A DNA stretch of 9,960 nt from an uncultured Parabacteroides sp. Its GTDB lineage: Bacteria; Bacteroidota; Bacteroidia; Bacteroidales; Tannerellaceae. Location of the stretch: NCBI GenBank assembly GCA_900552415.1, contig USAD01000082.1, positions 1 to 9,960 of the forward strand, given 5' to 3'. This document shows positions 1-7,435 of this stretch, piece by piece (position 1 is the first letter of the stretch; each line of letters begins with the position of its first letter). The position numbers were made by a program, and so were the translations under genes. The notes under the pieces are model-generated. The model was not told the DNA's origin, did not search any database, and was given only the letters and a program-made list of their open reading frames with translations.

Positions 1-51
1 AGCATTAGCCTTCCAAGCTGAGGGTCGCGGGTTTGAGTCCCGTCTTCCGCT
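1..51 (+). tRNA. tRNA-Gly (anticodon UCC), 5' part outside the window
   Basis: This is the 3' two thirds of a tRNA. The anticodon stem TTAGC/GCTGA encloses the loop CTTCCAA (positions 10-16), giving anticodon TCC at 12-14, which reads GGA glycine codons. The variable loop is followed by a 5-bp T stem (GCGGG/CCCGT) around the loop TTTGAGT. The acceptor 3' strand CTTCCGC (44-50) and discriminator T51 follow. CCA is not encoded. The acceptor 5' strand and most of the D arm lie before position 1, so the acceptor stem cannot be checked. Confidence 0.93.
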
Positions 52-58
52 CTGATGA

Positions 59-102
59 GAGACCTTGATAACTGAAACAGTTATCGAGGTCTTTTCTTTT
101 TT
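59..102 (+). terminator. Rho-independent terminator of the tRNA-Gly transcript
   Basis: A 15-bp stem pairs 60-74 with 78-92, with one G-T pair and an AAA loop. It is followed directly by a T-rich tract at 92-102 (only one C). It starts 8 nt after the tRNA, in the tRNA's orientation, so it most likely ends the tRNA transcript. This is one of the strongest hairpins in the window. Confidence 0.92.
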
Positions 103-270
103 AGCCAACCGAAAATTGATCACGCCTCTTCCATTACACATACTTTCGTATCAATCGATACAATAGGTGGCATCGGCTAACAGATACGTTCGTGGCGGCC
201 TTCACATACGTACGTATATACCATCACGTACGGTCGAGTCAAACGGCGAGACCATGAGTGTGGTCATCGT

Positions 271-326
271 GTGTGGAAATAATCCACACATATTCCACAA
301 CATTCCACACTTTTCCACATTCCACA
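271..326 (+). repeat. Cluster of DnaA-box-like TTCCACA motifs
   Basis: CCACA starts at 284, 295, 305, 315 and 322 on the + strand, mostly preceded by TT and spaced 11, 10, 10 and 7 bp apart. One inverted copy (TGTGGAA) lies at 272-278. The inverted copy and the first direct copy form a perfect 7-bp inverted repeat, GTGTGGA/TCCACAC, with a 5-nt spacer. The site at 311-319 (TTTTCCACA) fits the relaxed DnaA-box consensus TTWTNCACA, and the others differ at one or two of the first positions. About one helical turn separates most sites, as in arrays of cooperatively bound protein. Whether DnaA binds here is inference. Confidence 0.5.
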
Positions 327-513
327 AATTAGCCAGAAATACATAAAACACAACATATCAATACACAAGGGCTCATGTTTTATCCCCATTTTGGCACGTT
401 AGTTGCCCATTACATTAGCGATTCATGATGTAAGTAATGTGTTTTTGAGTAAATTGTCTTTAAGCGACAAAAAAGATTGTTTTAGGGTAAAAAAATGAAT
501 AAGGTTGTTTTTA

Positions 514-690
514 GACTTCAATCATATAATCATATTATTGAGTAGATTAGATTTCAGCCGTTTTGCCTGTGAAGGTGGAACGGTTCTCTTTAAAACATTA
601 TAGTTTCATGATATTACTATATAAATACACTGTTTACATTTTTAATAGTTATAGCCATCTTGTTCGAGAGAATAGGATGGCTTTTCATTT
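514..690 (+). ncRNA. Candidate small structured RNA (weak)
   Basis: A possible promoter is ATTG at 476-479, a 20-nt gap, then TAAGGTTG at 500-507. Each box has one mismatch to the Bacteroides -33 (TTTG) and -7 (TAnnTTTG) boxes. A start near 514 would give an RNA with a 12-bp hairpin (556-567 with 574-585, loop 568-573). Four pairs of that hairpin are G-U on the + strand and would be A-C mismatches on the - strand, so the fold favours a + strand RNA. The RNA would end at the hairpin 653-682. No known RNA family was recognised and the limits are guesses. Confidence 0.25.
653..690 (+). terminator. Weak intrinsic terminator-like hairpin
   Basis: AGCCATC (653-659) pairs with GATGGCT (676-682), and two further pairs toward the loop are possible. 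The run TTTT (682-685) follows, then CATTT. No annotated + strand gene lies just upstream, so if the hairpin works it would end an unannotated transcript such as the candidate RNA at 514-690. The stem is short and the T tract is interrupted. Confidence 0.4.
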
Positions 691-696
691 ATAGGC

Positions 697-740
697 AAAA
701 ATAAAGATGCCCCCATGGAGGCGAACCTTTCCATGGGGGC
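697..740 (-). terminator. Rho-independent terminator of the MscS-family gene
   Basis: A perfect 11-bp inverted repeat (709-719 with 730-740, GC-rich, 10-nt loop) lies 28 nt past the stop codon of the channel gene. Read on the - strand, it is followed by a T-rich tail at 697-708, interrupted by A. The position and orientation fit the end of that gene's transcript. Confidence 0.88.
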
Positions 741-768
741 AACCAATATTCCACAAGACAGGCAAAGC

Positions 769-1608
769 CTATGCCTGATGCACGGTCAACTGCGGGAACG
801 GGAAGTTGATACCCTCCTTATTGAATACCTCATAGACCGTCTTATTCATATCGAAATAGACCGACCAATAATCCTCGCTCTTCACCCATACGCGTACCAG
901 GATATTGACGCTACTGTCCGCCAAAGCCGTAAGAGCGATAAAAGGTTTATCAGGCTCTTGCAGGATCCGTGTCTCTTTCGCCAGAATCGTCTCGAGCACC
1001 TGTTTTACATGGTCGTAATCGGTACCATAATCCACACCAAATACCCAATCGATACGGCGGGTTTGCTGATTACTATAGTTGACAATCACGCCGCTGCTGA
1101 GCGAACCATTCGGGATATAAATCACCTTATTGTCGGTCGTCTTCAAGATGGTATGGAACATCTGGATCTCACGAACCGTACCCGACTGTCCCTGATAGTC
1201 GATAAAATCACCCACTTTATAGGGCTTAAACAACAAGACGATCAAGCCGCCCGCGAAATTCGACAGGTTACCGCTCAATGCCATACCGACAGCAACACCG
1301 GCTGAGGCCAACAACGCGGCAAATGAGGTGGTCTGTACACCAAGCGCGCCCACGATCGAAATGATCAACAGGATGGTCAATGTCACGTTCACCAGGCTGC
1401 TCACGAAACTCTTGACCGACGGGTCGAAATTTCTTTTGATCAATATGTTCTTGACTAACTTATTCAAAAGGTTAATAAACATACGACCAACGACAAACAC
1501 GATCACCGCCTTGATGATCGCGAAACCCAATTCGGCCGAGTGCTCAATCAATGACTTCAAGACACCTTCCAACCTTTCGCTCACTTCCAAAACTTGCAAT
1601 AACATCAT
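769..1608 (-). CDS. MscS-family small-conductance mechanosensitive channel
   Basis: The product is a 279-residue inner-membrane channel of the MscS family, close to the 286 residues of E. coli MscS. Such channels open under membrane tension to release solutes after hypo-osmotic shock. Hydrophobic segments at about 28-48 and 68-90 are TM1 and TM2. The Gly/Ala-rich segment at about 96-128 (containing GVAVGMALSG) is the pore-lining TM3, which runs into the signature FKPYKVGDFI (127-136). The beta domain follows with IPNG at 165-168, then the alpha/beta C-terminal domain. The gene starts with two adjacent ATG codons, and either could be used. No Shine-Dalgarno site is seen, as is usual in Bacteroidota. 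It is transcribed alone, divergently from the TPR gene, and ends at the hairpin at 697-740. Other MscS-like families remain possible, but the length favours the simple three-helix type. Confidence 0.93.
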   Translation of the reverse strand: MMLLQVLEVSERLEGVLKSLIEHSAELGFAIIKAVIVFVVGRMFINLLNKLVKNILIKRNFDPSVKSFVSSLVNVTLTILLIISIVGALGVQTTSFAALLASAGVAVGMALSGNLSNFAGGLIVLLFKPYKVGDFIDYQGQSGTVREIQMFHTILKTTDNKVIYIPNGSLSSGVIVNYSNQQTRRIDWVFGVDYGTDYDHVKQVLETILAKETRILQEPDKPFIALTALADSSVNILVRVWVKSEDYWSVYFDMNKTVYEVFNKEGINFPFPQLTVHQA

Positions 1609-1784
1609 AATTCTTAATTTTTACTCTATTTTTTCATTAAACAAAACATACGGGTATAACCGCCCGATCGGCACTTCAATCATACATATAACAAGATTCC
1701 TTACAAAATGTGCTAAAGATATAAAGTTTTTTTATTCCCCGTCGCTGAATTATTTATTGATTAGATTCGCGTCCAGAAAAATAA

Positions 1785-2621
1785 ATGATGAATATGCGAA
1801 CATTACTCTTATCCCTCGGCTTATGCCTGGCCTGTGCCTTCCAGCATCTGGCAGCGCAATCGTACGTGGATTTCGTGGAAAAAAGCTATGAGTTCCTTGA
1901 CAAGGAGGATCTGCCATCAGCGGCAGAAAGCCTGAAGGCCGCCATGCGACTGGAACCGGGCAATCCGAACAATTACGCCCTATTGATGAATCTGGGAACG
2001 ATACAAAGGCGTATGGGCAAGCCCGAGGAGGCACTCATCTCCTATAACGCGGCATTGGGACAACAGCCTCAAAATCTGCTTATCCTCGAGAACCGGGCGA
2101 CACTCTACACCGAGATGGGCGAGATCGAGAAGGCCATTACCGACTACAACACGATTCTCTCCATCAATCCGGACCACCAGGAGGCGCTTTATTGCCGGGG
2201 CATGCTCTATCTCCAGCAGAAACTTTTTGTTGCCGCCGAGGATGATTTCGAGCGGATCGTCAATATCAACGAGCGTTCCATCAAAGGGCGTTTCGGCTAT
2301 GCCATCCTTGAGAAATTGCGGGGAAACTACAACGAGAGCGAGCGGATCTTCAATTACCTCATTAATGAGATGCCCAAGGCGTGGTATCTTTATGAGGGAC
2401 GCGCCGATCTCTATTTCATGATGGGCAAGAACGCTAGAGCCATGGCGGACATCAACAAGCTATTCGTGGAAAGCGAGCCGACCGCCACGCTCTATGTCCT
2501 GAGAGGCAAGGTCAAGATCGCCCAATACGAGAAGGAATCCGCCGCTCAGGACTTCCGGAAAGCGCTCGAGATGGGTTACGACCCGAAGGTCATTGAGGAG
2601 CTGCTGAAGATGACGGAATAG
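1785..2621 (+). CDS. Secreted tetratricopeptide-repeat (TPR) protein
   Basis: This 278-residue protein has an N-terminal signal peptide: Arg5, a hydrophobic core at about 7-19, and a likely cleavage site after Ala24 or Gln25. A typical lipobox is not present, so a soluble periplasmic protein is more likely than a lipoprotein. The rest consists of about seven 34-residue TPR units, roughly 27-60, 62-96, 97-130, 131-164, 165-198, 199-232 and 233-266. They show the usual small and aromatic residues and Pro at the turns (for example the unit containing EEALISYNAAL and the one containing EKAITDYNTIL). TPRs form a superhelical scaffold for protein-protein contacts, and the partner cannot be told from sequence. 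Three ATG codons (1785, 1788, 1794) lie close together, and the first was kept. The gene stands alone, divergent from the channel gene and convergent with the leu operon. Confidence 0.85.
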   Translation: MMNMRTLLLSLGLCLACAFQHLAAQSYVDFVEKSYEFLDKEDLPSAAESLKAAMRLEPGNPNNYALLMNLGTIQRRMGKPEEALISYNAALGQQPQNLLILENRATLYTEMGEIEKAITDYNTILSINPDHQEALYCRGMLYLQQKLFVAAEDDFERIVNINERSIKGRFGYAILEKLRGNYNESERIFNYLINEMPKAWYLYEGRADLYFMMGKNARAMADINKLFVESEPTATLYVLRGKVKIAQYEKESAAQDFRKALEMGYDPKVIEELLKMTE

Positions 2622-2636
2622 GGAAAAGGAACGCCA

Positions 2637-2751
2637 CCCGTAACAGGCGTATTACGACAGGCGTAACAACCCTATTATGGGTGGCGTAATACCTTTATTA
2701 CGGGTGGCGTAATAGCCCTATTACGGATAACGTAACAGCCCTATTACGGGA
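2637..2751. repeat. Five tandem 23-bp palindromic repeats between convergent genes
   Basis: Five head-to-tail units of exactly 23 bp fill 2637-2659, 2660-2682, 2683-2705, 2706-2728 and 2729-2751. Each has the core CGTAAYAG-CC-CTATTACG, which is itself palindromic and can fold into a 7-8 bp hairpin with a 2-4 nt loop. Units 3 and 4 pair perfectly. In units 2 and 5 the changes pair better as G-U in - strand RNA than in + strand RNA, which suggests the hairpins matter in the 3' end of the leu mRNA. The last unit ends one base before the leuB stop codon. There is no T tract, so a role in mRNA 3'-end protection is as likely as termination. Confidence 0.85.
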
Positions 2752-2752
2752 A

Positions 2753-3814
2753 TCAATTCTCACGGATATAGTTTACGATCCAAGCGCCAACCTCTTTAGT
2801 GCCGTATTTCTCGCCACCCTCGACCTGGATCTCAGGCGTACGGACACAAGCGTCTAATGAGGCATCGACCGCCCGACGGATCAGGGCACCCTCCTCTTTC
2901 AAGTCGAAATACTCGAACAACATCGCTACCGAAAGGATCTGAGCCAACGGATTGGCGATGTTCAAGCCTTTCGCTTGTGGCCATGAACCGTGAATCGGCT
3001 CGAAGACCGGCGTGCTCTCACCCGTTGAAGCGGAAGGCAACAAGCCCATCGAACCACTGATGCACGAACCCTCGTCGGTCAGGATATCACCGAAGGTATT
3101 CTCGGTTACCATCACGTCGAAGAAGGTCGGTTCCTGGATCATACGCATAGCGGCGTTATCCACATACATATAATCGGTCTTTACCTCCGGATAGCTCGGG
3201 GCCATCTCCTGGGCAATCTGACGCCAGAGACGGGATGAAGCCAAGACATTCGCCTTATCGACCACCGTCAGGTGCTTACGACGCTTCATGGCATACTCGA
3301 AACCGACCTTCAGGATGCGCTCCACCTCCGGCCGGGTGTACATGTTCGTATCGTAAGCCTTATCGTTGTCCTGGTATTTCTCGCCGAAATACATGCCGCC
3401 CGTCAGCTCGCGGATACAAAGGAAATCGGCGCCCTCCACCAGCTCCGCGCGTAGGGGCGACTTATGCAACAGGCATTTGAAAGTCTGCACCGGACGGATA
3501 TTCGCGAAAAGGCCCAGCTTCTTACGCATGGCGAGCAAGCCCTGCTCCGGACGAACCTTCGCTGTCGGGTCATTATCGAACTTGGGATCGCCCACGGCCG
3601 AGAACAACACCGCGTCGGCCTGCCGGCAAGCCTCGTAGGTCGCCTCGGGGAAGGGATCGCCGACCTTGTCGATCGCGTCGGCGCCACACAAGGCATACAC
3701 GTAATCGACCGTATGTCCAAACTTCTCGCAGACGGCGGTCATCACATCGACACCCTGCTTTGAGATCTCGGGGCCGATACCATCACCGGCCAAAACTGCT
3801 ATCTTAAAATCCAT
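2753..3814 (-). CDS. leuB: 3-isopropylmalate dehydrogenase LeuB
   Basis: LeuB oxidises and decarboxylates 3-isopropylmalate with NAD+ to 2-oxoisocaproate, the direct precursor of leucine. In organisms with CimA it also converts 3-methylmalate to 2-oxobutyrate. The 353 residues are the normal family length. Visible motifs are GDGIGPE (10-16), Arg97 and Arg107 (substrate carboxylate), RELTGG (135-140) with Tyr142, VDKANV (185-190, catalytic Lys187), and the metal-binding Asp219, Asp243 and Asp247 in VDN and GDILTDE. EPIHGS (272-277) belongs to the nucleotide-binding loop. The ATG lies 27 nt after the stop of the preceding synthase gene. It is the last gene of the operon, with the palindromic repeat array directly behind it. 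The motifs fit LeuB rather than isocitrate or tartrate dehydrogenase, and the operon context agrees. Confidence 0.97.
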   Translation of the reverse strand: MDFKIAVLAGDGIGPEISKQGVDVMTAVCEKFGHTVDYVYALCGADAIDKVGDPFPEATYEACRQADAVLFSAVGDPKFDNDPTAKVRPEQGLLAMRKKLGLFANIRPVQTFKCLLHKSPLRAELVEGADFLCIRELTGGMYFGEKYQDNDKAYDTNMYTRPEVERILKVGFEYAMKRRKHLTVVDKANVLASSRLWRQIAQEMAPSYPEVKTDYMYVDNAAMRMIQEPTFFDVMVTENTFGDILTDEGSCISGSMGLLPSASTGESTPVFEPIHGSWPQAKGLNIANPLAQILSVAMLFEYFDLKEEGALIRRAVDASLDACVRTPEIQVEGGEKYGTKEVGAWIVNYIREN

Positions 3815-3841
3815 AATCTTAAAATACTATACCTTATATTA

Positions 3842-5362
3842 TTATCCAAAATTCTCTATCTTATTCAACATCTTCACGGTCGCCTTGATAGCCGCCTCCG
3901 TCTGGTCGGCATCCAGGCCACGGGTCTTGAAGTCGATGCCCGCATAATTCCAGCTGATGACCGTCTGCACGAAAGCGTCCGTCCGTCCACCCGGCGGAAT
4001 GGAAACCGAATAGTTGGTCAACATCGGGAATGGCCGTCCCAAATCGGAGTAGATCTTACGCAAGGCACGCACGAAAGCGTCATACTGACCATCACCCGAG
4101 GCCGACTGCTCGTAAGCCTCGCCATCGATCTCGATCTTGAGCGTCGCTACCGGCTTCAAGCCTTGCGCCAGCGAGAGCGAATAGTTGAGAATGCGTATCT
4201 TCTGCTCCTCGACCATATTATCATGATGCAAGACATCGCTGATGATATAGGGCAGGTCCTCCGGCGTCACCATCTCCTTCTTGTCGCCCAGCTCGATGAT
4301 CCGTTCCGTCACCTTGCGCATCGATGCCTCATCGAGGTCAATGCCCAGCGCCTCCAGATTCTTGCGGATATTCGCCTTTCCGGAGGTCTTGCCCAACGCG
4401 TACTCACGGACCCGTCCGAAACGCTCAGGCAGCAAGGCGTTGCAATAAAGATTATTCTTGCTATCGCCATCGGCATGCACACCGGCGCATTGCGTAAAGA
4501 CATGCTCACCAATAATCGGCTTATTGGGTGGAATATGAATACCGGAATAGGTCTCCACCAAACGGCTGGCCCGGTTGATCTTCTCCTCACGAAGAGCGGT
4601 CTCCTCTCCCAGTTGATCCTTGATCACCGCCAGGACACTACTCAAGGGAGCGTTACCAGCCCGCTCGCCCAAACCGTTGACCGTCGTATGTATACCCCGG
4701 ATACCGGCCAGGACCGCGGCAAAGACATTTCCAACCGCCAAGTCGTAATCATTATGCGCATGGAAATCGAAGCGCAGGCCCGGATAGCGCTCCAGCATCT
4801 TCCGGCAACAACGGAAAGTCCGCATCGGATTCAAGACGCCCAACGTATCGGGCAACATGAAATGGCTGACCGGCTCATCCTTCAAGGCATCCATAAACTG
4901 GAAGACATACTCCGGAGAGTCTTGTATGCCATTCGACCAATCCTCCAGATAAAGATTTACCTTCATCTGGCGGGCAGTCGCCTGACGGATCACCGCCTTG
5001 ATATCCTCGATATGGGCCTCGGGAGTCTTACGCAACTGCTCCGTCACATGCTTATAAGAGCCTTTGCACAAGAGATTGATAACCCGGCATCCCGCCGACT
5101 CGATCCAGTTAATGGACACCTCGCCATCCACAAAGCCCAGCACCTCCAGCTTATCCAGATAGCCGGACCGCTCCGCCCAACGGGCCACTCGCTTTACCGC
5201 CTCAAATTCTCCCTCCGAGACACGCGCCGAGGCAATCTCCAAACGGTCCACCTTCAGCTCACTCAACAGGACCTGGGCGATACTCAATTTCTCGTGGGCC
5301 GCAAACGAGACACCCGAGGTTTGCTCGCCATCCCGAAGGGTCGTATCCATTATCTCTATCAT
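3842..5362 (-). CDS. cimA: LeuA-family synthase, probably (R)-citramalate synthase CimA
   Basis: This 506-residue acyl-transferase is paralogous to the leuA product of the same operon. The TIM barrel shows TLRDGEQ (8-14), the metal ligands HAHND (201-205), LGERAGN (231-237) and the flexible-linker motif GVHADGD (294-300). The C-terminal part (about 390-506) is a LeuA-type regulatory domain. From memory of Leptospira citramalate synthase, the pocket residues Arg16, Asp17, Leu81, Leu104, Tyr144 and Thr179 map at a constant offset to Arg10, Asp11, Leu75, Leu98, Tyr138 and Thr173 here. It also shares ITNLL-type and LYLEDWSNG stretches with that enzyme. The predicted reaction is pyruvate plus acetyl-CoA to citramalate, which LeuCD and LeuB turn into 2-oxobutyrate for isoleucine. 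An in-frame TGA lies six codons upstream of the ATG, so the start is well placed. Such genes are often labelled 2-isopropylmalate synthase. Homocitrate synthase is less likely given these pocket residues. Confidence 0.85.
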   Translation of the reverse strand: MIEIMDTTLRDGEQTSGVSFAAHEKLSIAQVLLSELKVDRLEIASARVSEGEFEAVKRVARWAERSGYLDKLEVLGFVDGEVSINWIESAGCRVINLLCKGSYKHVTEQLRKTPEAHIEDIKAVIRQATARQMKVNLYLEDWSNGIQDSPEYVFQFMDALKDEPVSHFMLPDTLGVLNPMRTFRCCRKMLERYPGLRFDFHAHNDYDLAVGNVFAAVLAGIRGIHTTVNGLGERAGNAPLSSVLAVIKDQLGEETALREEKINRASRLVETYSGIHIPPNKPIIGEHVFTQCAGVHADGDSKNNLYCNALLPERFGRVREYALGKTSGKANIRKNLEALGIDLDEASMRKVTERIIELGDKKEMVTPEDLPYIISDVLHHDNMVEEQKIRILNYSLSLAQGLKPVATLKIEIDGEAYEQSASGDGQYDAFVRALRKIYSDLGRPFPMLTNYSVSIPPGGRTDAFVQTVISWNYAGIDFKTRGLDADQTEAAIKATVKMLNKIENFG

Positions 5363-5414
5363 AAGTCTCTCTATTTTTCATACGCCGACGATGTGAAGAT
5401 AACCTTCCTCCACA

Positions 5415-6023
5415 TCATCCGCGTCCTGTAACATTTTTCTTTTCAAATAATTCCACCTTATCCCGGTTCTCCACCAAGAAATCGACATCATCCAGACCAT
5501 TCATCAGGCAATGCTTCTTGTAAGCGTTGATCTCGAATTTCTCACTCCGTCCCGTTGCCTTATTCGTGATGGTCTGCTCCGGCAGGTTCACCTCCACTTC
5601 TGTCTTCGGATTGGCAAAGATCGAATCAAACAACTCCTTCAGGAAATCCTCGCTTACCACAACTGGCAAGACGAAATTATTCAGTTCATTGTTCTTATGA
5701 ATATCAGCAAAGAAACTGCTTACGACCACCCGAAAACCATAACCGGCGATCGCCCAGGCGGCGTGCTCGCGGCTTGATCCTGAGCCAAAGTTCTTGCCCG
5801 CTACCAGGATCTGTCCTGAATAGGTCGGATCGTTGAGCACGAACTCCTTATTCAGGGAGCCATCCGGATGGTAACGCCAATCACGGAACAGGTTATCACC
5901 AAAAAACTTCTCCTCGCGGGTCGTCGCCTTCAGGAAACGAGCCGGGATGATCTGGTCCGTGTCCACATTCTCGAGAGGCAACGGCACGCAGGTACTTGTT
6001 ATAATATTGAATTTCTGTTTCAT
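5415..6023 (-). CDS. leuD: 3-isopropylmalate dehydratase small subunit LeuD
   Basis: LeuD is the small, swivelling subunit of the aconitase-type isomerase that moves the hydroxyl group of 2-isopropylmalate to give 3-isopropylmalate. It works only with LeuC. The 202 residues match bacterial LeuD. The conserved NVDTDQIIPARF (19-30) and the active-site loop GKNFGSGSSREHAAWA (76-91) are both intact. The gene starts 12 nt after leuC, so the two subunits are probably made in step. It is followed by a 52-nt gap, wider than elsewhere in the operon, before the citramalate synthase gene. A short inverted repeat (5390-5395 with 5411-5416) overlaps its stop codon. Confidence 0.97.
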   Translation of the reverse strand: MKQKFNIITSTCVPLPLENVDTDQIIPARFLKATTREEKFFGDNLFRDWRYHPDGSLNKEFVLNDPTYSGQILVAGKNFGSGSSREHAAWAIAGYGFRVVVSSFFADIHKNNELNNFVLPVVVSEDFLKELFDSIFANPKTEVEVNLPEQTITNKATGRSEKFEINAYKKHCLMNGLDDVDFLVENRDKVELFEKKNVTGRG

Positions 6024-6035
6024 TGTCTTTGTCTA

Positions 6036-7430
6036 TTAAATCAGTTCACGAGGATCGGTAATCACACCAGTCACGGCAGCGGCAGCGGCAGTCAATGGGC
6101 TGGCCAACAGCGTACGTGAGCCAGGTCCCTGGCGGCCCTCAAAGTTACGATTGCTGGTAGACACCGCATATTTACCAGCCGGGATTTTATCATCGTTCAT
6201 CGCCAGGCAGGCCGAGCAACCCGGTTGGCGAATCTCGAAGCCGGCCTCTTCCAGGATCTTATCCAAACCCTCCTCACGGATCTGGGCATCAACCATCCAA
6301 GAACCGGGAACCAGCCAAGCGATCACATGATCGGCTTTCCGACGACCCTTAGCGATAGAGGCAAAAGCCCGGAAATCCTCGATACGGCCATTCGTACAAG
6401 CACCCAGGAAAACATATTCGATCGGTTTACCAAGCAACGTCTCGCCTGCCTCGAAACCCATATAGGCCATTGACTTCTCGAACGAACCCTTCTCAACCTC
6501 ACTCATACCCTCTGTTGTCGGGATACGATTCGTAATGCCCATGCCCATGCCGGGATTCGTTCCGTAGGTGATCATCGGCTCGATATCAGCGGCGTCGAAA
6601 CGCACCTCTTTATCGAACACAGCGTTGTCGTCACTCTTCAAGGTCTTCCAATAAGCGACAGCCTGATCCCAATCCTCGCCATTCGGAGCATACTCACGCC
6701 CCTTGATATATTCGAAGGTTACCTCATCCGGAGCGATCATACCTCCACGGGCCCCCATCTCAATACTTAAGTTACAGAGTGTCAAACGGCCTTCCATCGT
6801 CAAGCCGCGGATCGCCGATCCAGCATACTCGACGAAATAGCCAGTCGCTCCACTCGTGGTCATCTTGGACATCATATAAAGAGCGACATCCTTGGCGGTT
6901 ACGCCTTTACCCAGCTCACCATCGATCGTGATCCGCATCGTCTTCGGACGAGTCTGCAAGATACACTGCGAAGCCATCACCATCTCAACCTCGCTCGTAC
7001 CGATACCGAAAGCTACGGCACCCACAGCACCATGTGTTGATGTATGCGAATCGCCACAAACGATCGTCATGCCTGGCAAGGTCAAGCCCCGCTCCGGACC
7101 AACCACGTGAATGATACCATTCCGCTTATCCATCATGCCAAAATGTGTCAAGCCAAAATCAGCCGCGTTCTTGGCCAAGGTATCCACCTGAGTACGTGAG
7201 ACGGGATCCTCGATCGGCTTGTCTTGATCGTGTGTCGGCGTGTTGTGGTCCGGCATACAGAAAATATGATCCGGACGGAAACACTTCAAGCCTCTTTTCC
7301 GCATACCGGCGAAAGCCTGCGGACTGGTCACCTCATGACAATAGAGGCGATCGATATACAGTTGAGTGGGACCCTCCTCGACCTGCTGCACGACGTGCGC
7401 GTCCCAAATCTTATCAAATAATGTATTCAT
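6036..7430 (-). CDS. leuC: 3-isopropylmalate dehydratase large subunit LeuC
   Basis: LeuC is the iron-sulfur subunit of isopropylmalate isomerase in the leucine pathway, and by inference it also isomerises citramalate in this operon. The 464 residues are the bacterial length. The three Cys ligands of the 4Fe-4S cluster are seen as Cys345 in GACTNGR and Cys405/Cys408 in PGCSAC. The aconitase-family motif [11 protein letters not shown] (125-135) and the C-terminal [20 protein letters not shown] (426-445) are conserved. Only 5 nt separate it from the leuA stop, and leuD follows after 12 nt, so tight co-translation is expected. The long form with these motifs is typical of the bacterial heterodimeric LeuCD type. 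Confidence 0.97.
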   Translation of the reverse strand: MNTLFDKIWDAHVVQQVEEGPTQLYIDRLYCHEVTSPQAFAGMRKRGLKCFRPDHIFCMPDHNTPTHDQDKPIEDPVSRTQVDTLAKNAADFGLTHFGMMDKRNGIIHVVGPERGLTLPGMTIVCGDSHTSTHGAVGAVAFGIGTSEVEMVMASQCILQTRPKTMRITIDGELGKGVTAKDVALYMMSKMTTSGATGYFVEYAGSAIRGLTMEGRLTLCNLSIEMGARGGMIAPDEVTFEYIKGREYAPNGEDWDQAVAYWKTLKSDDNAVFDKEVRFDAADIEPMITYGTNPGMGMGITNRIPTTEGMSEVEKGSFEKSMAYMGFEAGETLLGKPIEYVFLGACTNGRIEDFRAFASIAKGRRKADHVIAWLVPGSWMVDAQIREEGLDKILEEAGFEIRQPGCSACLAMNDDKIPAGKYAVSTSNRNFEGRQGPGSRTLLASPLTAAAAAVTGVITDPRELI

Positions 7431-7435
7431 GGTTC

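Larger units (their letters stand above)
103..696. other. Long AT-rich intergenic region without a convincing gene
   Basis: I see no supportable protein gene here. Reading left to right, the region holds the following. There is a short inverted repeat GTATC/GATAC (148-161). A stretch at about 182-230 is rich in ACGT, including a perfect 12-bp palindrome at 206-217. A cluster of TTCCACA-type motifs lies at 271-326. An AT-rich stretch follows, and then two hairpins on the + strand (556-585 and 653-682). A 16-codon ORF at 495-545 has no recognisable features. The size, AT richness and motif content suggest a regulatory or replication-related role, or an unannotated RNA, rather than coding sequence. 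Confidence 0.6.

Noticed and set aside
1..60. The tRNA-Gly 3' end as an attachment site for an integrated element
   Set aside because: No second copy of the tRNA 3' end, integrase gene or foreign-looking cargo is present in the window.
495..545. A 16-codon ORF (starting MNKVVFRLQ) as a leader peptide or small protein
   Set aside because: There is no codon bias towards one amino acid and no downstream gene in the same direction. It could equally be a chance ATG in AT-rich DNA.
1756..1769. TAGATTCG at 1762-1769 as a -7 box for the TPR gene
   Set aside because: It has one mismatch to TAnnTTTG and there is no TTTG-like box 19-21 nt upstream, so it is not supportable as a promoter call.
1328..1891. 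A 187-codon + strand frame running from inside the MscS gene into the TPR gene
   Set aside because: It overlaps two well-supported genes in other frames and shows no domain, so it is a chance frame.
4163..5431. A 422-codon open frame on the + strand, antisense to the second synthase gene
   Set aside because: It lies opposite a gene with full-length family motifs, its translation shows no recognisable domain, and it is a typical mirror-frame artefact of the codon use of the real gene.
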